Shown: positions 36,226 through 45,351 of the stretch, piece after piece
Layout of the letters: every line of letters starts with the position of its first letter
Position numbering within the stretch: position 1 is the first letter of the stretch
From: Leeuwenhoekiella aequorea
Lineage (GTDB): Bacteria > Bacteroidota > Bacteroidia > Flavobacteriales > Flavobacteriaceae
Reading direction: 5' to 3'
DNA: 64,000 nt
NCBI RefSeq assembly: GCF_004104375.1
Contig: NZ_QOVM01000005.1
Coordinates: 62,001 to 126,000, forward strand
Made by a program: the position numbers and the translations under genes
Notes under the pieces: model-generated
Seen by the model: the letters and a program-made list of their open reading frames with translations, nothing else
Database searches by the model: none
Told to the model about the DNA's origin: nothing

Positions 36226-36708
36226 ATGATGGTGAAATTAAGACTTCTTTTAGCGTTTGTTTTGTGCTTCACAAGCTGTAAAGATCTGGAAACCCAGAAA
36301 GTTTCTTCAGATGAATTAGTGCAGGAAGAGCTCAAAACAATTAAAATGAATGAGGTAGAAGAATACCCTTCTTTTGCCATTTGTGATTCGCTTAAAAATC
36401 AAGAATTACGATATCAATGCTTTAAAACACAGTTAGCACTTAATTTTCAACGCCAGCTTTCAAATAAACCTATTATTGTAGAAACCGAATTAAATGATAC
36501 AATCTGGCTGTATCTTAGTATAAGTGAATTAGGGGATTTAAAGATAGAGCGTGTCGAAATTCCAGATACAATTGCACTGCAACTTCCTGAACTAGAACTT
36601 TGGCTAAAGGATAGTCTAGACTCGTTACCTCGAATTACACCTGCTAATAAGCGCAGTATCCCCGTAAAGACAGCATTTAAAATGCCTGTTTTAGTTAAAG
36701 TAGATTAG
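36226..36708 (+). CDS. small lipoprotein with TonB C-terminal-like tail
   Basis: A 160-residue protein with a lipoprotein signal ('LAFVLCFTSCKD', Cys19 or so). The middle is charged and has 'FAICDSLKNQELRYQCFKTQL' with two cysteines that could form a disulfide. The end 'RSIPVKTAFKMPVLVKVD' follows the 'IPVKTxFxxPxxF' pattern seen at the end of TonB C-terminal-like domains of flavobacteria. There is no transmembrane anchor or proline spacer, so it is not a normal TonB. Its function is unknown. It may follow the second PagL-like gene in one transcript, or start from its own promoter in the 57-base gap. Confidence 0.65.
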   Translation: MMVKLRLLLAFVLCFTSCKDLETQKVSSDELVQEELKTIKMNEVEEYPSFAICDSLKNQELRYQCFKTQLALNFQRQLSNKPIIVETELNDTIWLYLSISELGDLKIERVEIPDTIALQLPELELWLKDSLDSLPRITPANKRSIPVKTAFKMPVLVKVD

Positions 36709-36711
36709 TTT

Positions 36712-37824
36712 TTACTTCTTAAAGGATCTACCCTTCCATTCAAATTTCCCAAACTGACTCCAAACTGCAATATAGACGGTGAAAAAAGGATGTAAAAAAA
36801 GCACTACCAAATAATATTTTAAGGATTTAGTTTGTCTAAAAAGAGTTGCAGTTAAATAGATTAGACAAAAGTCTATGAATAATTTTATTAGGACTAAATA
36901 CCCAATGTCTTTAAAAAAAAACAGACTTGCGATACCGGCAATATTTCCTGTTAATACAAGAAGAGAAGTGCCTATTGCAAAGACACTTGTATAAGCCGAT
37001 GCTTTTGATGCCCAGCGCTTACGTTGCTGTGAGAGTTGGCTAAATGTAGTTTGTGCGTTTGAGTAAACTAAGGCATCCTTACTATTCATATAAACAACTG
37101 AGTCTACGCTGCTATCTGCAAATTTCTGAAGGAGAAACAAATCATCTCCACTCGCAATGTGATTGGTGTTTTGATAACCATTAAGTTTTAAAAATTCGTG
37201 TTTCGAGAAAGCCAGATTCGCGCCATTGCACATAAATGGTTTGTTGAGACCAAAACTACCTATCGTGGCTCCCTGTAAACTTAAAAAGTCTAATTGCTGA
37301 AACACATTGAGAAATCCTTGTTGTGGAAATAATGTTACTGGTCCCGCTATAAATTTTATTAATGGTTGCTTAGCCTTAAAGTCGATTGCATGTAACCAGT
37401 TTTTAGGAACGCTACAATCTGCATCTGTGGTAACAATCCAGTCAAAAACAGATAAGGAAATGCCTTTGGTAAGTGCATCTTTCTTGGGTGATCCTGAAAA
37501 GCGTACACTATCTACTACTTTTAAATTTAGAGAATGACACTCTATAAATTTTTGAATAACCTGTAGTGATTGATCGCTCGAGTCATCATTAACTAATAGA
37601 ATCTCGTATAAAGACTTCGGGTAATCGAGTGCAGAAAGAGAATTGAGAAGTCGCTCCAGATTTTCAGCTTCATTTCTAAATGGGGTTACTATAGTAAACC
37701 CAGTAAAAGGTTTATTATCTATGTTATGGTCTGAAATCGTATATGTAGGGAGGATTAAAAATCCGTAGCAGAAGAATGCTATAAGAATAACATAGAGGAT
37801 TAGGCAAGCTTCTAGAAGGATCAC
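36712..37824 (-). CDS. family 2 glycosyltransferase, membrane anchored
   Basis: A 370-residue protein with a GTG start (MILLEACLILYVILIAFFC). It has an N-terminal membrane segment, then a GT-A fold: 'VTPFRNEAENLERLLNSL', 'LLVNDDSSDQS' and 'TTDADCSVPKNWL' (DxD metal site), with 'GDDLFLLQKF' and 'QQRKRWASKA' (the Q/RxxRW motif of processive enzymes). Three hydrophobic segments lie at the C-terminus. The substrate is unknown; cell-surface glycan synthesis is likely. It is convergent with the small lipoprotein gene and divergent from ruvC. Confidence 0.9.
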   Translation of the reverse strand: MILLEACLILYVILIAFFCYGFLILPTYTISDHNIDNKPFTGFTIVTPFRNEAENLERLLNSLSALDYPKSLYEILLVNDDSSDQSLQVIQKFIECHSLNLKVVDSVRFSGSPKKDALTKGISLSVFDWIVTTDADCSVPKNWLHAIDFKAKQPLIKFIAGPVTLFPQQGFLNVFQQLDFLSLQGATIGSFGLNKPFMCNGANLAFSKHEFLKLNGYQNTNHIASGDDLFLLQKFADSSVDSVVYMNSKDALVYSNAQTTFSQLSQQRKRWASKASAYTSVFAIGTSLLVLTGNIAGIASLFFFKDIGYLVLIKLFIDFCLIYLTATLFRQTKSLKYYLVVLFLHPFFTVYIAVWSQFGKFEWKGRSFKK

Positions 37825-37836
37825 GCTTATTATGTT

Positions 37837-37844
37837 TAGCTTTG
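37837..37844 (+). promoter_or_regulatory. -7 element before ruvC
   Basis: TAGCTTTG fits TAnnTTTG. Transcription would start near 37850, which excludes the in-frame TTG at 37842 as the ruvC start. Confidence 0.55.
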
Positions 37845-37874
37845 TGTTTGCTTCAAAGATGTAAAAAAATAAGT

Positions 37875-38450
37875 TTGAAATCAGAAAAAATCATTTTAGG
37901 TATCGATCCGGGAACCACAATTATGGGGTTTGGTCTTATACGCGTGGTAAATAAAAAAATGGAGTTTATGCAACTCAACGAGTTGATGTTAAAAAAGTAT
38001 GATGATCCTTACGTTAAGCTCAAACTTATTTTTGAACGTACTATAGAATTAATAGACACTTATCACCCTGATGAGATGGCTCTTGAAGCTCCGTTTTTCG
38101 GAAAAAATGTACAATCTATGCTAAAGCTGGGACGCGCTCAGGGAGTTGCTATGGCTGCGGGATTGTCACGACAAATACCGGTAACCGAATATTTACCTAA
38201 AAAGATTAAAATGGCAATTACCGGTAATGGAAATGCCAGTAAAGAGCAAGTAGCAAAAATGCTTCAGAGTTTGCTAGGCCTTAAAACACTGCCCAAAAAT
38301 CTGGATAGTACAGATGGTCTCGCAGCAGCTGTTTGTCATCATTTTAATTCAGGTCGAGTTGAGGTTGGTAAAAGCTACACAGGGTGGGATGCCTTTGTAA
38401 AGCAAAATGAAAAACGTGTGGTTTCTGCTAAGCCGGCAAAAGGTCTTTAA
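37875..38450 (+). CDS. ruvC: Holliday junction resolvase
   Basis: RuvC cuts Holliday junctions in recombination with RuvAB. The catalytic acids are in 'ILGIDPGTT' (Asp near residue 11), 'MALEAPFFGKN' (Glu) and 'DSTDGLAAAVCHH' (Asp). I start it at TTG 37875 (191 residues, reading (M)KSEKIILGIDPG), because the open frame upstream lies in the promoter and no in-frame ATG precedes the core. The use of TTG is inferred, not certain. hemW follows 9 bases downstream. Confidence 0.93.
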   Translation: MKSEKIILGIDPGTTIMGFGLIRVVNKKMEFMQLNELMLKKYDDPYVKLKLIFERTIELIDTYHPDEMALEAPFFGKNVQSMLKLGRAQGVAMAAGLSRQIPVTEYLPKKIKMAITGNGNASKEQVAKMLQSLLGLKTLPKNLDSTDGLAAAVCHHFNSGRVEVGKSYTGWDAFVKQNEKRVVSAKPAKGL

Positions 38451-38459
38451 CACTAATGT

Positions 38460-39641
38460 ATGGATAAAGTTTTTGTAAAAGAAACTGGTAATGCAACTCC
38501 TGAGTCTAAGCAGTTAGGGCTCTATATTCATATTCCCTTTTGCAAACAGGCGTGTCATTATTGTGATTTTCATTTTTCTACTTCATTAGGCAAAAAGAAG
38601 GATCTTGTTGATGCTCTTTGTAAAGAACTCGTTTTGAGAAAAGATGAAATTGCAGGAGTCGTACAAACCATTTACTTTGGAGGGGGCACTCCTAGTTTAT
38701 TAAATGCTGAAGAGCTAGAACAAATCTTCACAACAATAGCCGCCAATTTTAATATAGGAAACAATCCTGAAATTACATTAGAGGCAAATCCAGATGATTT
38801 AACCGAAGAGAAGCTAGTGGTCCTTGCTAATTCAAAAATCAACCGACTAAGCATAGGTGTGCAGTCCTTTTTTGAAGAAGATTTAAAATTGATGAATCGT
38901 GCACACAACGCGACTGAAGCCGTAAAATCGCTTGAACTTGCAAAAAAATACTTTGATAATATTTCAATAGATCTCATTTATGGTATGCCAGAAATGAGTG
39001 ACGACCGCTGGAAAAAAAATCTAGATCAAGCTATTGCTCTAGCTATTCCTCACATCTCCAGCTATGCGCTTACCGTAGAGCCTAATACTGCACTTTATAA
39101 GTTTATTGAAAAAGGAGTTGTCAAACCAGTAGATGACGCTGTAGCTCAAGCTCATTTTGAAATTTTAATCGATCGCATGCAGCTGGAAGGTTTCGAGAAT
39201 TATGAATTTTCAAATTTTGGAAGACAAGGTTATTTCTCTCAGAACAACACGGCCTATTGGACCGGGAAATCATATTTAGGTATAGGACCTTCGGCACACA
39301 GTTATGATGGTTCTGTGCGTAGTTGGAACATAAATAACAACCCAAAGTATATAAAGGAAATTCAGTCTAATAAATTACCTATCGAGCGCGAATCATTATC
39401 AGTCACAGATAAATATAACGAGTATGTAATGACTGGTTTGCGTACGATCTGGGGCATTTCTCTTGATCACATCAAAATAAACTTCGGAATAAAATACAAG
39501 GAGTATGCAGTAGAGCAGGCAAAAAAACACATAGAAGCGCATTTATTATTTGTTGATGGAGAGCGTATACTTGTTACTAAAAAAGGGAAATTTTTAAGCG
39601 ATGGTTTGGCAAGTGACTTGTTTTTAATTAACCTTTCCTAA
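38460..39641 (+). CDS. hemW: radical SAM heme chaperone
   Basis: HemW is a radical-SAM-fold protein that binds heme and delivers it to target proteins; it was formerly called an oxygen-independent coproporphyrinogen oxidase. The 393-residue protein has the cluster motif 'CKQACHYCDFHFS' (CxxxCxxC, residues about 29-36), the HemW-typical 'IYFGGGTPSLL' and 'LSIGVQSF'. The length and the lack of an extra N-terminal HemN domain favour HemW over HemN. It is in an operon with ruvC. Confidence 0.92.
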   Translation: MDKVFVKETGNATPESKQLGLYIHIPFCKQACHYCDFHFSTSLGKKKDLVDALCKELVLRKDEIAGVVQTIYFGGGTPSLLNAEELEQIFTTIAANFNIGNNPEITLEANPDDLTEEKLVVLANSKINRLSIGVQSFFEEDLKLMNRAHNATEAVKSLELAKKYFDNISIDLIYGMPEMSDDRWKKNLDQAIALAIPHISSYALTVEPNTALYKFIEKGVVKPVDDAVAQAHFEILIDRMQLEGFENYEFSNFGRQGYFSQNNTAYWTGKSYLGIGPSAHSYDGSVRSWNINNNPKYIKEIQSNKLPIERESLSVTDKYNEYVMTGLRTIWGISLDHIKINFGIKYKEYAVEQAKKHIEAHLLFVDGERILVTKKGKFLSDGLASDLFLINLS

Positions 39642-39683
39642 CTTTATTGGAAACTTATAAGTAGTACTATTTATTCAGAACAT

Positions 39684-40430
39684 ATGCGGGCAAAAGTAGA
39701 AATTGATAATAGAGAATATGCGGTAGATTTTTCAAAACCCATAGACATAAGCATTCCGTTAGTAAACGGAGCTATAAATCCTGTTGCCTGGTATCTGGAT
39801 GCTCCTAAAATAGAACCTGTAAAAGAAGGTAAATGGATAGCTGCTGTAGCGCAGGGAGCTGTTGTTAATTTTAATAATATTTATTTTAACCCGCATGGAC
39901 ATGGAACGCATACCGAATGTGTGGGTCACATAACCGAAAATGTTCACAGCATTAATCAAAGTTTAAAGACATTTATGTTTAGTGCAGAAGTGATCACATT
40001 AATTCCAGAAGCTCAGGGAGAAGATCTTGTTTTTACAAAAATGCAAGTGGCAAAAACTCTTGGCAGCAAACGACCTCAAGCCTTAGTGCTGCGTACCTTG
40101 CCCAATACGTCTAGTAAAAAAAGCAGAAAATGGTCAAATACAAACTGGCCTTACCTTCTAGATGAGGCGATGGGTTATCTTAGGGAATGTGGGATTAAGC
40201 ACTTGCTTTTAGACTTGCCTAGTGTAGATAGAGAAAAAGATGACGGGGCACTCGCTTCTCATAAGGCATTTTGGGATGTAAATGGAACATTGCGAATGGA
40301 TGCAACAATCACAGAGATGATTTTTGTGCCGCACACCGTGTCTGATGGTTCCTACTTGCTTAACCTGCAGATAGCATCTTTTGAAAATGACGCAGCACCT
40401 AGTAAACCGGTATTGTATGCTCTGGAATAA
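39684..40430 (+). CDS. cyclase/kynurenine-formamidase-like metal-dependent hydrolase
   Basis: A 248-residue cyclase-family protein. The metal-binding segment reads 'NPHGHGTHTECVGH' (normally HxGTHxDxxxH; here Glu replaces Asp), and 'SHKAFWDVNG' and 'GSYLLNLQIASFENDAAP' follow. Members open or form amide and ester bonds, for example N-formylkynurenine. There are no tryptophan-catabolism genes nearby, so the substrate stays open. It lies 42 bases after hemW. Confidence 0.82.
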   Translation: MRAKVEIDNREYAVDFSKPIDISIPLVNGAINPVAWYLDAPKIEPVKEGKWIAAVAQGAVVNFNNIYFNPHGHGTHTECVGHITENVHSINQSLKTFMFSAEVITLIPEAQGEDLVFTKMQVAKTLGSKRPQALVLRTLPNTSSKKSRKWSNTNWPYLLDEAMGYLRECGIKHLLLDLPSVDREKDDGALASHKAFWDVNGTLRMDATITEMIFVPHTVSDGSYLLNLQIASFENDAAPSKPVLYALE

Positions 40431-40517
40431 TGAATAATTTCACTAGAGGTTAAAGACGTTCAAATAGTCTAAATAGGTTTTAAGAAAATGCGTCTAAGCT
40501 AAATTACAAACTAGCCT

Positions 40518-40525
40518 TATCTTTG
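40518..40525 (+). promoter_or_regulatory. -7 element just before the DUF4230 gene
   Basis: TATCTTTG fits TAnnTTTG and ends only 5 bases before the ATG at 40531. Transcription should therefore start at or next to the start codon. Confidence 0.55.
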
Positions 40526-40530
40526 TTTTT

Positions 40531-41154
40531 ATGGAATATTTATTCATTGGATTAGCTTTAGGAAGTGTAATCGCCTATTTCGTTTTTAATCGCTTTAATA
40601 AAGGTCAGCGTAAGCAGGATGCCCAGCAACAGTCGGTTGTTTTGATAGAAAAGATACGCAACGTCTGTAAATTCATAACAGTTGAGGGTGATTTTTCAGA
40701 AATCTATCATTACCAAAATGTAAAAGATAAGTGGTTAAATCTTTTTCTCGGAAGTAAAAAAGCACTCGTGCTTATAGATGCTAAAGCATATATTGGTTTT
40801 GATCTTACCAAAATTAAAATGCATCCAGATATTGCAAACAGGACGATTATATTAACAGACTTTCCACAACCCGAATTATTAAGTATAGAAACAGATTTTA
40901 AGTACTATGATAAAAAGGAAGGTTGGGCAAATCCTTTTACTTCAACAGATTTAACTGAAATAAATAGAGAAGCAAAAAAGCAGATTGTAGATAAAGTACC
41001 GCAAAGCGGACTTTTTGCTGAGGCATCAAAGCAAGCTTTAAGTACTGTTGCCCTAATGGAAAACCTAGTACAAACCATAGGCTGGAAGCTCGACTACAAT
41101 GCGCTTCAGAATTCCGTAGAGCAACCTAAAATAGCATCAAAAAATGAATACTAG
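40531..41154 (+). CDS. DUF4230 protein with N-terminal membrane anchor
   Basis: A 207-residue protein with one N-terminal membrane segment ('MEYLFIGLALGSVIAYFVF'), followed by the DUF4230 body ('VVLIEKIRNVCKFITVEGDFSEIYHY', 'KALVLIDAKAYIGFDLTK'; quoted here only in part of the domain). The family's function is unknown. The start is supported by the membrane segment, although the -7 element ends 5 bases before it, suggesting a leaderless mRNA. It overlaps the following GNAT gene by 11 bases. Confidence 0.86.
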   Translation: MEYLFIGLALGSVIAYFVFNRFNKGQRKQDAQQQSVVLIEKIRNVCKFITVEGDFSEIYHYQNVKDKWLNLFLGSKKALVLIDAKAYIGFDLTKIKMHPDIANRTIILTDFPQPELLSIETDFKYYDKKEGWANPFTSTDLTEINREAKKQIVDKVPQSGLFAEASKQALSTVALMENLVQTIGWKLDYNALQNSVEQPKIASKNEY

Positions 41155-41668
41155 AAAATGGAGTGTGCAACTCGCTGATGAAGCAGGTATTGCCACCCTC
41201 AATAAACTGGCTCATATTATATGGCCAATTACATTTAAAGATATTTTAAAGCCGGCGCAAATAAGCTATATGCTTGAGTTGATGTATAGCATAGATTCTT
41301 TAAAACAGCAGCAGGAGAAAGGCTGCAGACTCTATATTCTTTCTGCAGACGATGAGCCTATAGGTTACTTGTCTTTAGAGCACGAGACAGGAACTTCTCG
41401 CCTACAAAAAACAGATCTAACAAAAGTGCATAAGATTTATGTATTACCTGCCTACCACGGTACCGGAGCAGGGAGATTTCTTATGGATTTTGCTCTGGAT
41501 GAAGCACGACGATACAAAAGCTCTGGAGTTTTTTTAAATGTTAATCGATATAATAAAGCAACAGGTTTTTATGAGCATTACGGTTTTAATATCGCGTATA
41601 GCGAGGATATAAATATTGGTGATGGCTACCTGATGGAAGACTATGTAATGTATCATCCTTTTATTTAA
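41144..41668 (+). CDS. GNAT family N-acetyltransferase
   Basis: A 174-residue acetyl-CoA-dependent N-acetyltransferase. The acetyl-CoA loop is in 'IYVLPAYHGTGAGRFLMDFAL' (Q/RxxGxG/A-type, here HGTGAG), and 'NVNRYNKATGFYEHYGFNI' is the usual C-terminal signature. The substrate is unknown. It overlaps the DUF4230 gene by 11 bases and precedes the YjbR-type gene by 10, so the three form an operon. Confidence 0.92.
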   Translation: MNTRKWSVQLADEAGIATLNKLAHIIWPITFKDILKPAQISYMLELMYSIDSLKQQQEKGCRLYILSADDEPIGYLSLEHETGTSRLQKTDLTKVHKIYVLPAYHGTGAGRFLMDFALDEARRYKSSGVFLNVNRYNKATGFYEHYGFNIAYSEDINIGDGYLMEDYVMYHPFI

Positions 41669-41678
41669 TATATGCTGA

Positions 41679-42056
41679 ATGAGGATGGATGTAGAAAGCT
41701 ATCGCGAATATTGCATCAATAAAAAAGGCGCATCAGAGGTATTTCCATTTGATGAGAATACGCTTGTCTTTAAGGTAATGGGCAAGATGTTTGCCTTAAG
41801 TAGTCTCGCCAGTTGGGAAGAAGGTCAACCACGGATTAACTTAAAATGTGACCCAGAAAAAGCATTGCAATTACGTACAGATTACCCGGATAGTATTTTT
41901 CCGGGATATCATATGAGTAAAGTGCACTGGAACACAATTGTAATGAATGGAGAACTAAACCCAAAACAATTAAAAGAATTTATAGATGATAGCTACACGC
42001 TAATCATTAGCAGTCTAAGGAAAAAACTTAGAGAAGAATTAAAAAGTGGTGATTAG
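41679..42056 (+). CDS. MmcQ/YjbR family DNA-binding-like protein
   Basis: A 125-residue protein with the YjbR fold (CyaY-like): 'ESYREYCINKKGASEVFPF' at the start, 'VFKVMGKMFAL', and 'INLKCDPEKALQLR'. The family is described as DNA-binding-like with no known cellular role. The start may be at 41679 or at the second Met at 41685. It is the last gene of the DUF4230-GNAT-YjbR unit. Confidence 0.9.
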   Translation: MRMDVESYREYCINKKGASEVFPFDENTLVFKVMGKMFALSSLASWEEGQPRINLKCDPEKALQLRTDYPDSIFPGYHMSKVHWNTIVMNGELNPKQLKEFIDDSYTLIISSLRKKLREELKSGD

Positions 42057-42159
42057 GAGCTTAGTTATCTTGATTATATAGATATTAATAACGAGCTGCC
42101 AGAACGCAAAATAAATAATAAAAATCTTGAAGCTGTGATTTGTACAAGCTTCCAAACCT

Positions 42160-43935
42160 ATGCAAAATCCTAAAGAATCATATTTAGACCTCATAAAAAC
42201 CTATACAGGTCAATTAGAAAAAATAAAATCAAAATTAATTCAAAGCAGCATGTTGAGGCTTGCAATATTTCTTGCAGCAGCATTTGCAGTTTATTTTTTC
42301 TGGTCTAATTCACAAATAGTAATTGGAATAGTAATAGCAGTGATAATCTTGTTTCTAATTCTAGTTTCAAGACACTCTAATCTTCAATATAAGCGTGACT
42401 TTTTTCAGCAATTAATTCAGATTAATGAAACCGAAATGAAGGTTTTAGATAGGCAATTTCACGATCTCCCAGATGGGGGAAATCATAACAATCCACTACA
42501 TCCATTTAGTCTTGATATTGATTTATTTGGTCGGGGCTCTTTTTATCAATATATCAATAGAAGCGGCTTAAAAAGTGGCGAACGGAAGTTGGTAGAACTA
42601 CTTACTGCAAATAGTATATCTAATATAGAGCAAAAACAAGAGGCCATACGCGAACTTGCAGATAATCTAGAGTGGCGCCAAAATTATCTGGCCACTGCAG
42701 CTCTGGTAAAAACTACTACATCTTCAGAATCAATTATCAGGTGGTTGAAAAATTATACTGGCTTTGCACCATGTATGATGAAATGGTTGCCTAACCTTTT
42801 TTCGGCTGTATCTCTGGTATTATTTATTTTAATTTATTTCGATTTTATACCAGAAAGTGTATTGATAGGATGGTTTTTTATAGGTCTTATTATCACCGGT
42901 ATTTATGTAAAAAAAGTAAACAGCTTATGGGATAATTCGGGCAAAGCACAATCTACATTTGAGCAGTATTATAAATTGATGCTTCTTTTAGAAAAGCACG
43001 AGTTTAAATCAGAATACCTAAAAGCGCAACAGCAGAAGATTAAATCTGAGAAAGCTAATGCATCTGGAGTTATTAAGCAGTTTTCAAAAATGCTGGGAAC
43101 ATTAGATCAGCGTTCTAATTTACTGGTAGGAACTTTTATGAATGCGTTTTTTTTATCAGATCTAAGACAAGTTTATAAGATAGAACAATGGATAAAAACA
43201 AATGCAGATAAGGTAGAAGAATGGTTTGATGTAATTGCCTTCTTTGACTCTCAAAACAGTCTGGGAAATTTTAGTTTCAATCATCCACAATATACATATG
43301 CAAAAATTACAAATACGAGGACGACTTTTAAAACAACTGGTTTAGCACATCCGCTATTAGACCCTAAAAAAGCTGTTACAAATGATTTTGAAATTGATAA
43401 TAAGCAATTCTTTATCATCACAGGAGCTAATATGGCAGGTAAGAGCACCTTTCTACGCACCGTATCTCTAAGTATTGTAATGAGCAATGTGGGACTTCCA
43501 ATATGTGCGGATTCTGTGACATATACTCCCATAAAATTGATAACAAGTATGCGTACCAGCGATTCACTTACCGATGATGAATCCTATTTCTTTTCAGAAT
43601 TAAAGAGGCTTCAATTCATAGTAAATGCAATTAAAAGCGATACCTACTTTATCATTCTAGATGAAATTTTAAAAGGAACAAATAGCACCGATAAAGCTAT
43701 AGGCTCCCGTAAATTTATCGAAAAGCTTGTAGGTTCGCATTCTACAGGTATAATTGCAACTCATGATCTCAGTCTTTGCGAGGCAGCAGATGATCTGGAT
43801 CAGGTAAAAAACTATTACTTTGATGCGCAGATTAAAGATGACGAACTATTCTTTGATTATACATTTAAGAAGGGTATTTGTCAAAATATGAATGCTTCCT
43901 TTCTCCTTCGGAAGATGAATATTATAGACGCTTAA
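42160..43935 (+). CDS. membrane-anchored MutS-like ATPase
   Basis: A 591-residue protein with a MutS-type ATPase domain at the C-terminus: Walker A 'GANMAGKSTFLRT' (about residue 425) and Walker B 'FIILDEILKGTNSTD'. The N-terminal half has two pairs of hydrophobic segments (about residues 28-67 and 208-248), so it is anchored in the membrane. It lacks the MutS mismatch-recognition domain (no FxE motif), so it is not classical mismatch repair. Such proteins are common in Bacteroidota but their role is unknown. The gene downstream starts 1 base after its stop. Confidence 0.87.
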   Translation: MQNPKESYLDLIKTYTGQLEKIKSKLIQSSMLRLAIFLAAAFAVYFFWSNSQIVIGIVIAVIILFLILVSRHSNLQYKRDFFQQLIQINETEMKVLDRQFHDLPDGGNHNNPLHPFSLDIDLFGRGSFYQYINRSGLKSGERKLVELLTANSISNIEQKQEAIRELADNLEWRQNYLATAALVKTTTSSESIIRWLKNYTGFAPCMMKWLPNLFSAVSLVLFILIYFDFIPESVLIGWFFIGLIITGIYVKKVNSLWDNSGKAQSTFEQYYKLMLLLEKHEFKSEYLKAQQQKIKSEKANASGVIKQFSKMLGTLDQRSNLLVGTFMNAFFLSDLRQVYKIEQWIKTNADKVEEWFDVIAFFDSQNSLGNFSFNHPQYTYAKITNTRTTFKTTGLAHPLLDPKKAVTNDFEIDNKQFFIITGANMAGKSTFLRTVSLSIVMSNVGLPICADSVTYTPIKLITSMRTSDSLTDDESYFFSELKRLQFIVNAIKSDTYFIILDEILKGTNSTDKAIGSRKFIEKLVGSHSTGIIATHDLSLCEAADDLDQVKNYYFDAQIKDDELFFDYTFKKGICQNMNASFLLRKMNIIDA

Positions 43936-43936
43936 T

Positions 43937-44941
43937 ATGGATTCATTAACTCAAATTGTTTTAGGAGCTGCAGTGGGTGAGGCGGTTTTAGGGAAAAAAG
44001 TGGGGAATAAAGCTATGCTTTATGGAGCAATTGCAGGTACGATTCCAGATCTAGATACGATCGTAGGTGAATTTCTTGATCCCTTGACAGCTATTGAGAT
44101 TCATAGGGGAATTAGTCATTCTATTGTCTTTAGTCTATTTATGGCACCCATATTGGGGTGGATTGTAGCAAAAATTCACAGAAAAGAAATTGCTACCTGG
44201 CAAAATTGGTCTTGGTTGTTTTTCTGGGGTTTAGTAACGCATCCATTACTCGATGCGCACACAACTTGGGGAACTCAGTTGTTTTGGCCATTTGATTTGC
44301 GACTCGCTTATCAAAATATTTTTGTGATAGATCCACTTTATACAGTTCCTTTTCTAATTTTTTTAATCTTGGCTTTACGGCTCCCTAAAACATCAGAAAA
44401 ACGCAGAAAGTGGAACCTTCTCGGTCTTATTGTAAGTACGTCTTATATGGTTCTCACCTTACTATTAAAATGGATAAGTTTTGGCAAGTTTGAGCAGGCT
44501 TTAGCAGATAAAAATATACAATATGCAGAACTAGATACACGGCCTGCAGCTTTCAATACCATATTATGGTATGCTAATATTGATGCCGGAGACAAGTATC
44601 TCTTAGCAGATTATTCCTTTTTTGATACACAACCCATAACTTTTAGAGAAATACCTAAAAACCACAATTTGCTTGGAGAACTTGCAGCATCTAAAACCGT
44701 AAAACGTCTTGCAAAAATTGCCGAAAACTGGTATGCCATCGAAGTGAGAAATAGAGATTTTTACTTTAATGATTTACGTTTTGGAACTTATGATCTGAAA
44801 GCAAAAGATTTAAAGTTTGTATTCAGCTATAAATTGATTTCAAACTCAAATGGAGCACTCAAAATAAAAGAAGCAGAGCGCGATCCGGAGGCTATGAAAG
44901 AAGTCTTAACGGGTCTCTGGTCTAGAATATGGGGAAATTAA
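43937..44941 (+). CDS. YdjM/YbcI-type metal-dependent hydrolase, membrane protein
   Basis: A 334-residue membrane protein of the LexA-regulated YdjM family. It has 'MDSLTQIVLGAAVGEAVLG', metal-binding 'GTIPDLDTIVG', 'HRGISHSIVFSL' and 'THPLLDAHTTWGTQ', plus about four membrane segments. The C-terminal about 130 residues form a soluble part. The family resembles phospholipase C-like zinc hydrolases; its substrate is unknown. It lies directly after the MutS-like gene. Confidence 0.88.
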   Translation: MDSLTQIVLGAAVGEAVLGKKVGNKAMLYGAIAGTIPDLDTIVGEFLDPLTAIEIHRGISHSIVFSLFMAPILGWIVAKIHRKEIATWQNWSWLFFWGLVTHPLLDAHTTWGTQLFWPFDLRLAYQNIFVIDPLYTVPFLIFLILALRLPKTSEKRRKWNLLGLIVSTSYMVLTLLLKWISFGKFEQALADKNIQYAELDTRPAAFNTILWYANIDAGDKYLLADYSFFDTQPITFREIPKNHNLLGELAASKTVKRLAKIAENWYAIEVRNRDFYFNDLRFGTYDLKAKDLKFVFSYKLISNSNGALKIKEAERDPEAMKEVLTGLWSRIWGN

Positions 44942-44974
44942 AATTGTGAGCACTTAAAATAAATACATACAATT

Positions 44975-45292
44975 ATGCACTACAAATTATCTGAAATCGC
45001 ATCAAAAGAAATAATGCCGGGATATAACGGTAAATTGGTTCATACACGAAACACATCGTTGGCTTTTTGGGATGTACAGGAAGGTGCTGAGGTTCCTGAG
45101 CATAGTCATATGAATGAACAAATAATGCATGTTATAGAGGGTGAATTTGAATTTACTTTAAACGGAGAAACAAAGGTGTATTATCCTGGAGATATCGTAG
45201 TGATTGCTCCACATTTAAAGCATAGCGGTAAGGCCCTTACTCCTTGTAAACTTATGGATGTATTTAGTCCTACCCGAGAAGAATACAGATAA
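44975..45292 (+). CDS. single-domain cupin protein
   Basis: A 105-residue cupin. Motif 1 reads 'PEHSHMNEQIMHVIEGEFEF' and motif 2 'PGDIVVIAPHLKHSG', giving the usual His/Glu metal site (His-x-His plus Glu, and a later His). It probably binds a metal and a small ligand. It lies 59 bases before the SDR gene and the two may work together in a small catabolic or detoxifying step; the substrate is not evident. Confidence 0.88.
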   Translation: MHYKLSEIASKEIMPGYNGKLVHTRNTSLAFWDVQEGAEVPEHSHMNEQIMHVIEGEFEFTLNGETKVYYPGDIVVIAPHLKHSGKALTPCKLMDVFSPTREEYR

Positions 45293-45351
45293 GGATTAAA
45301 ATTTATTCTAGAAATTTTGATAAGTAGATAAGCAATTAAAACGACCAGATC

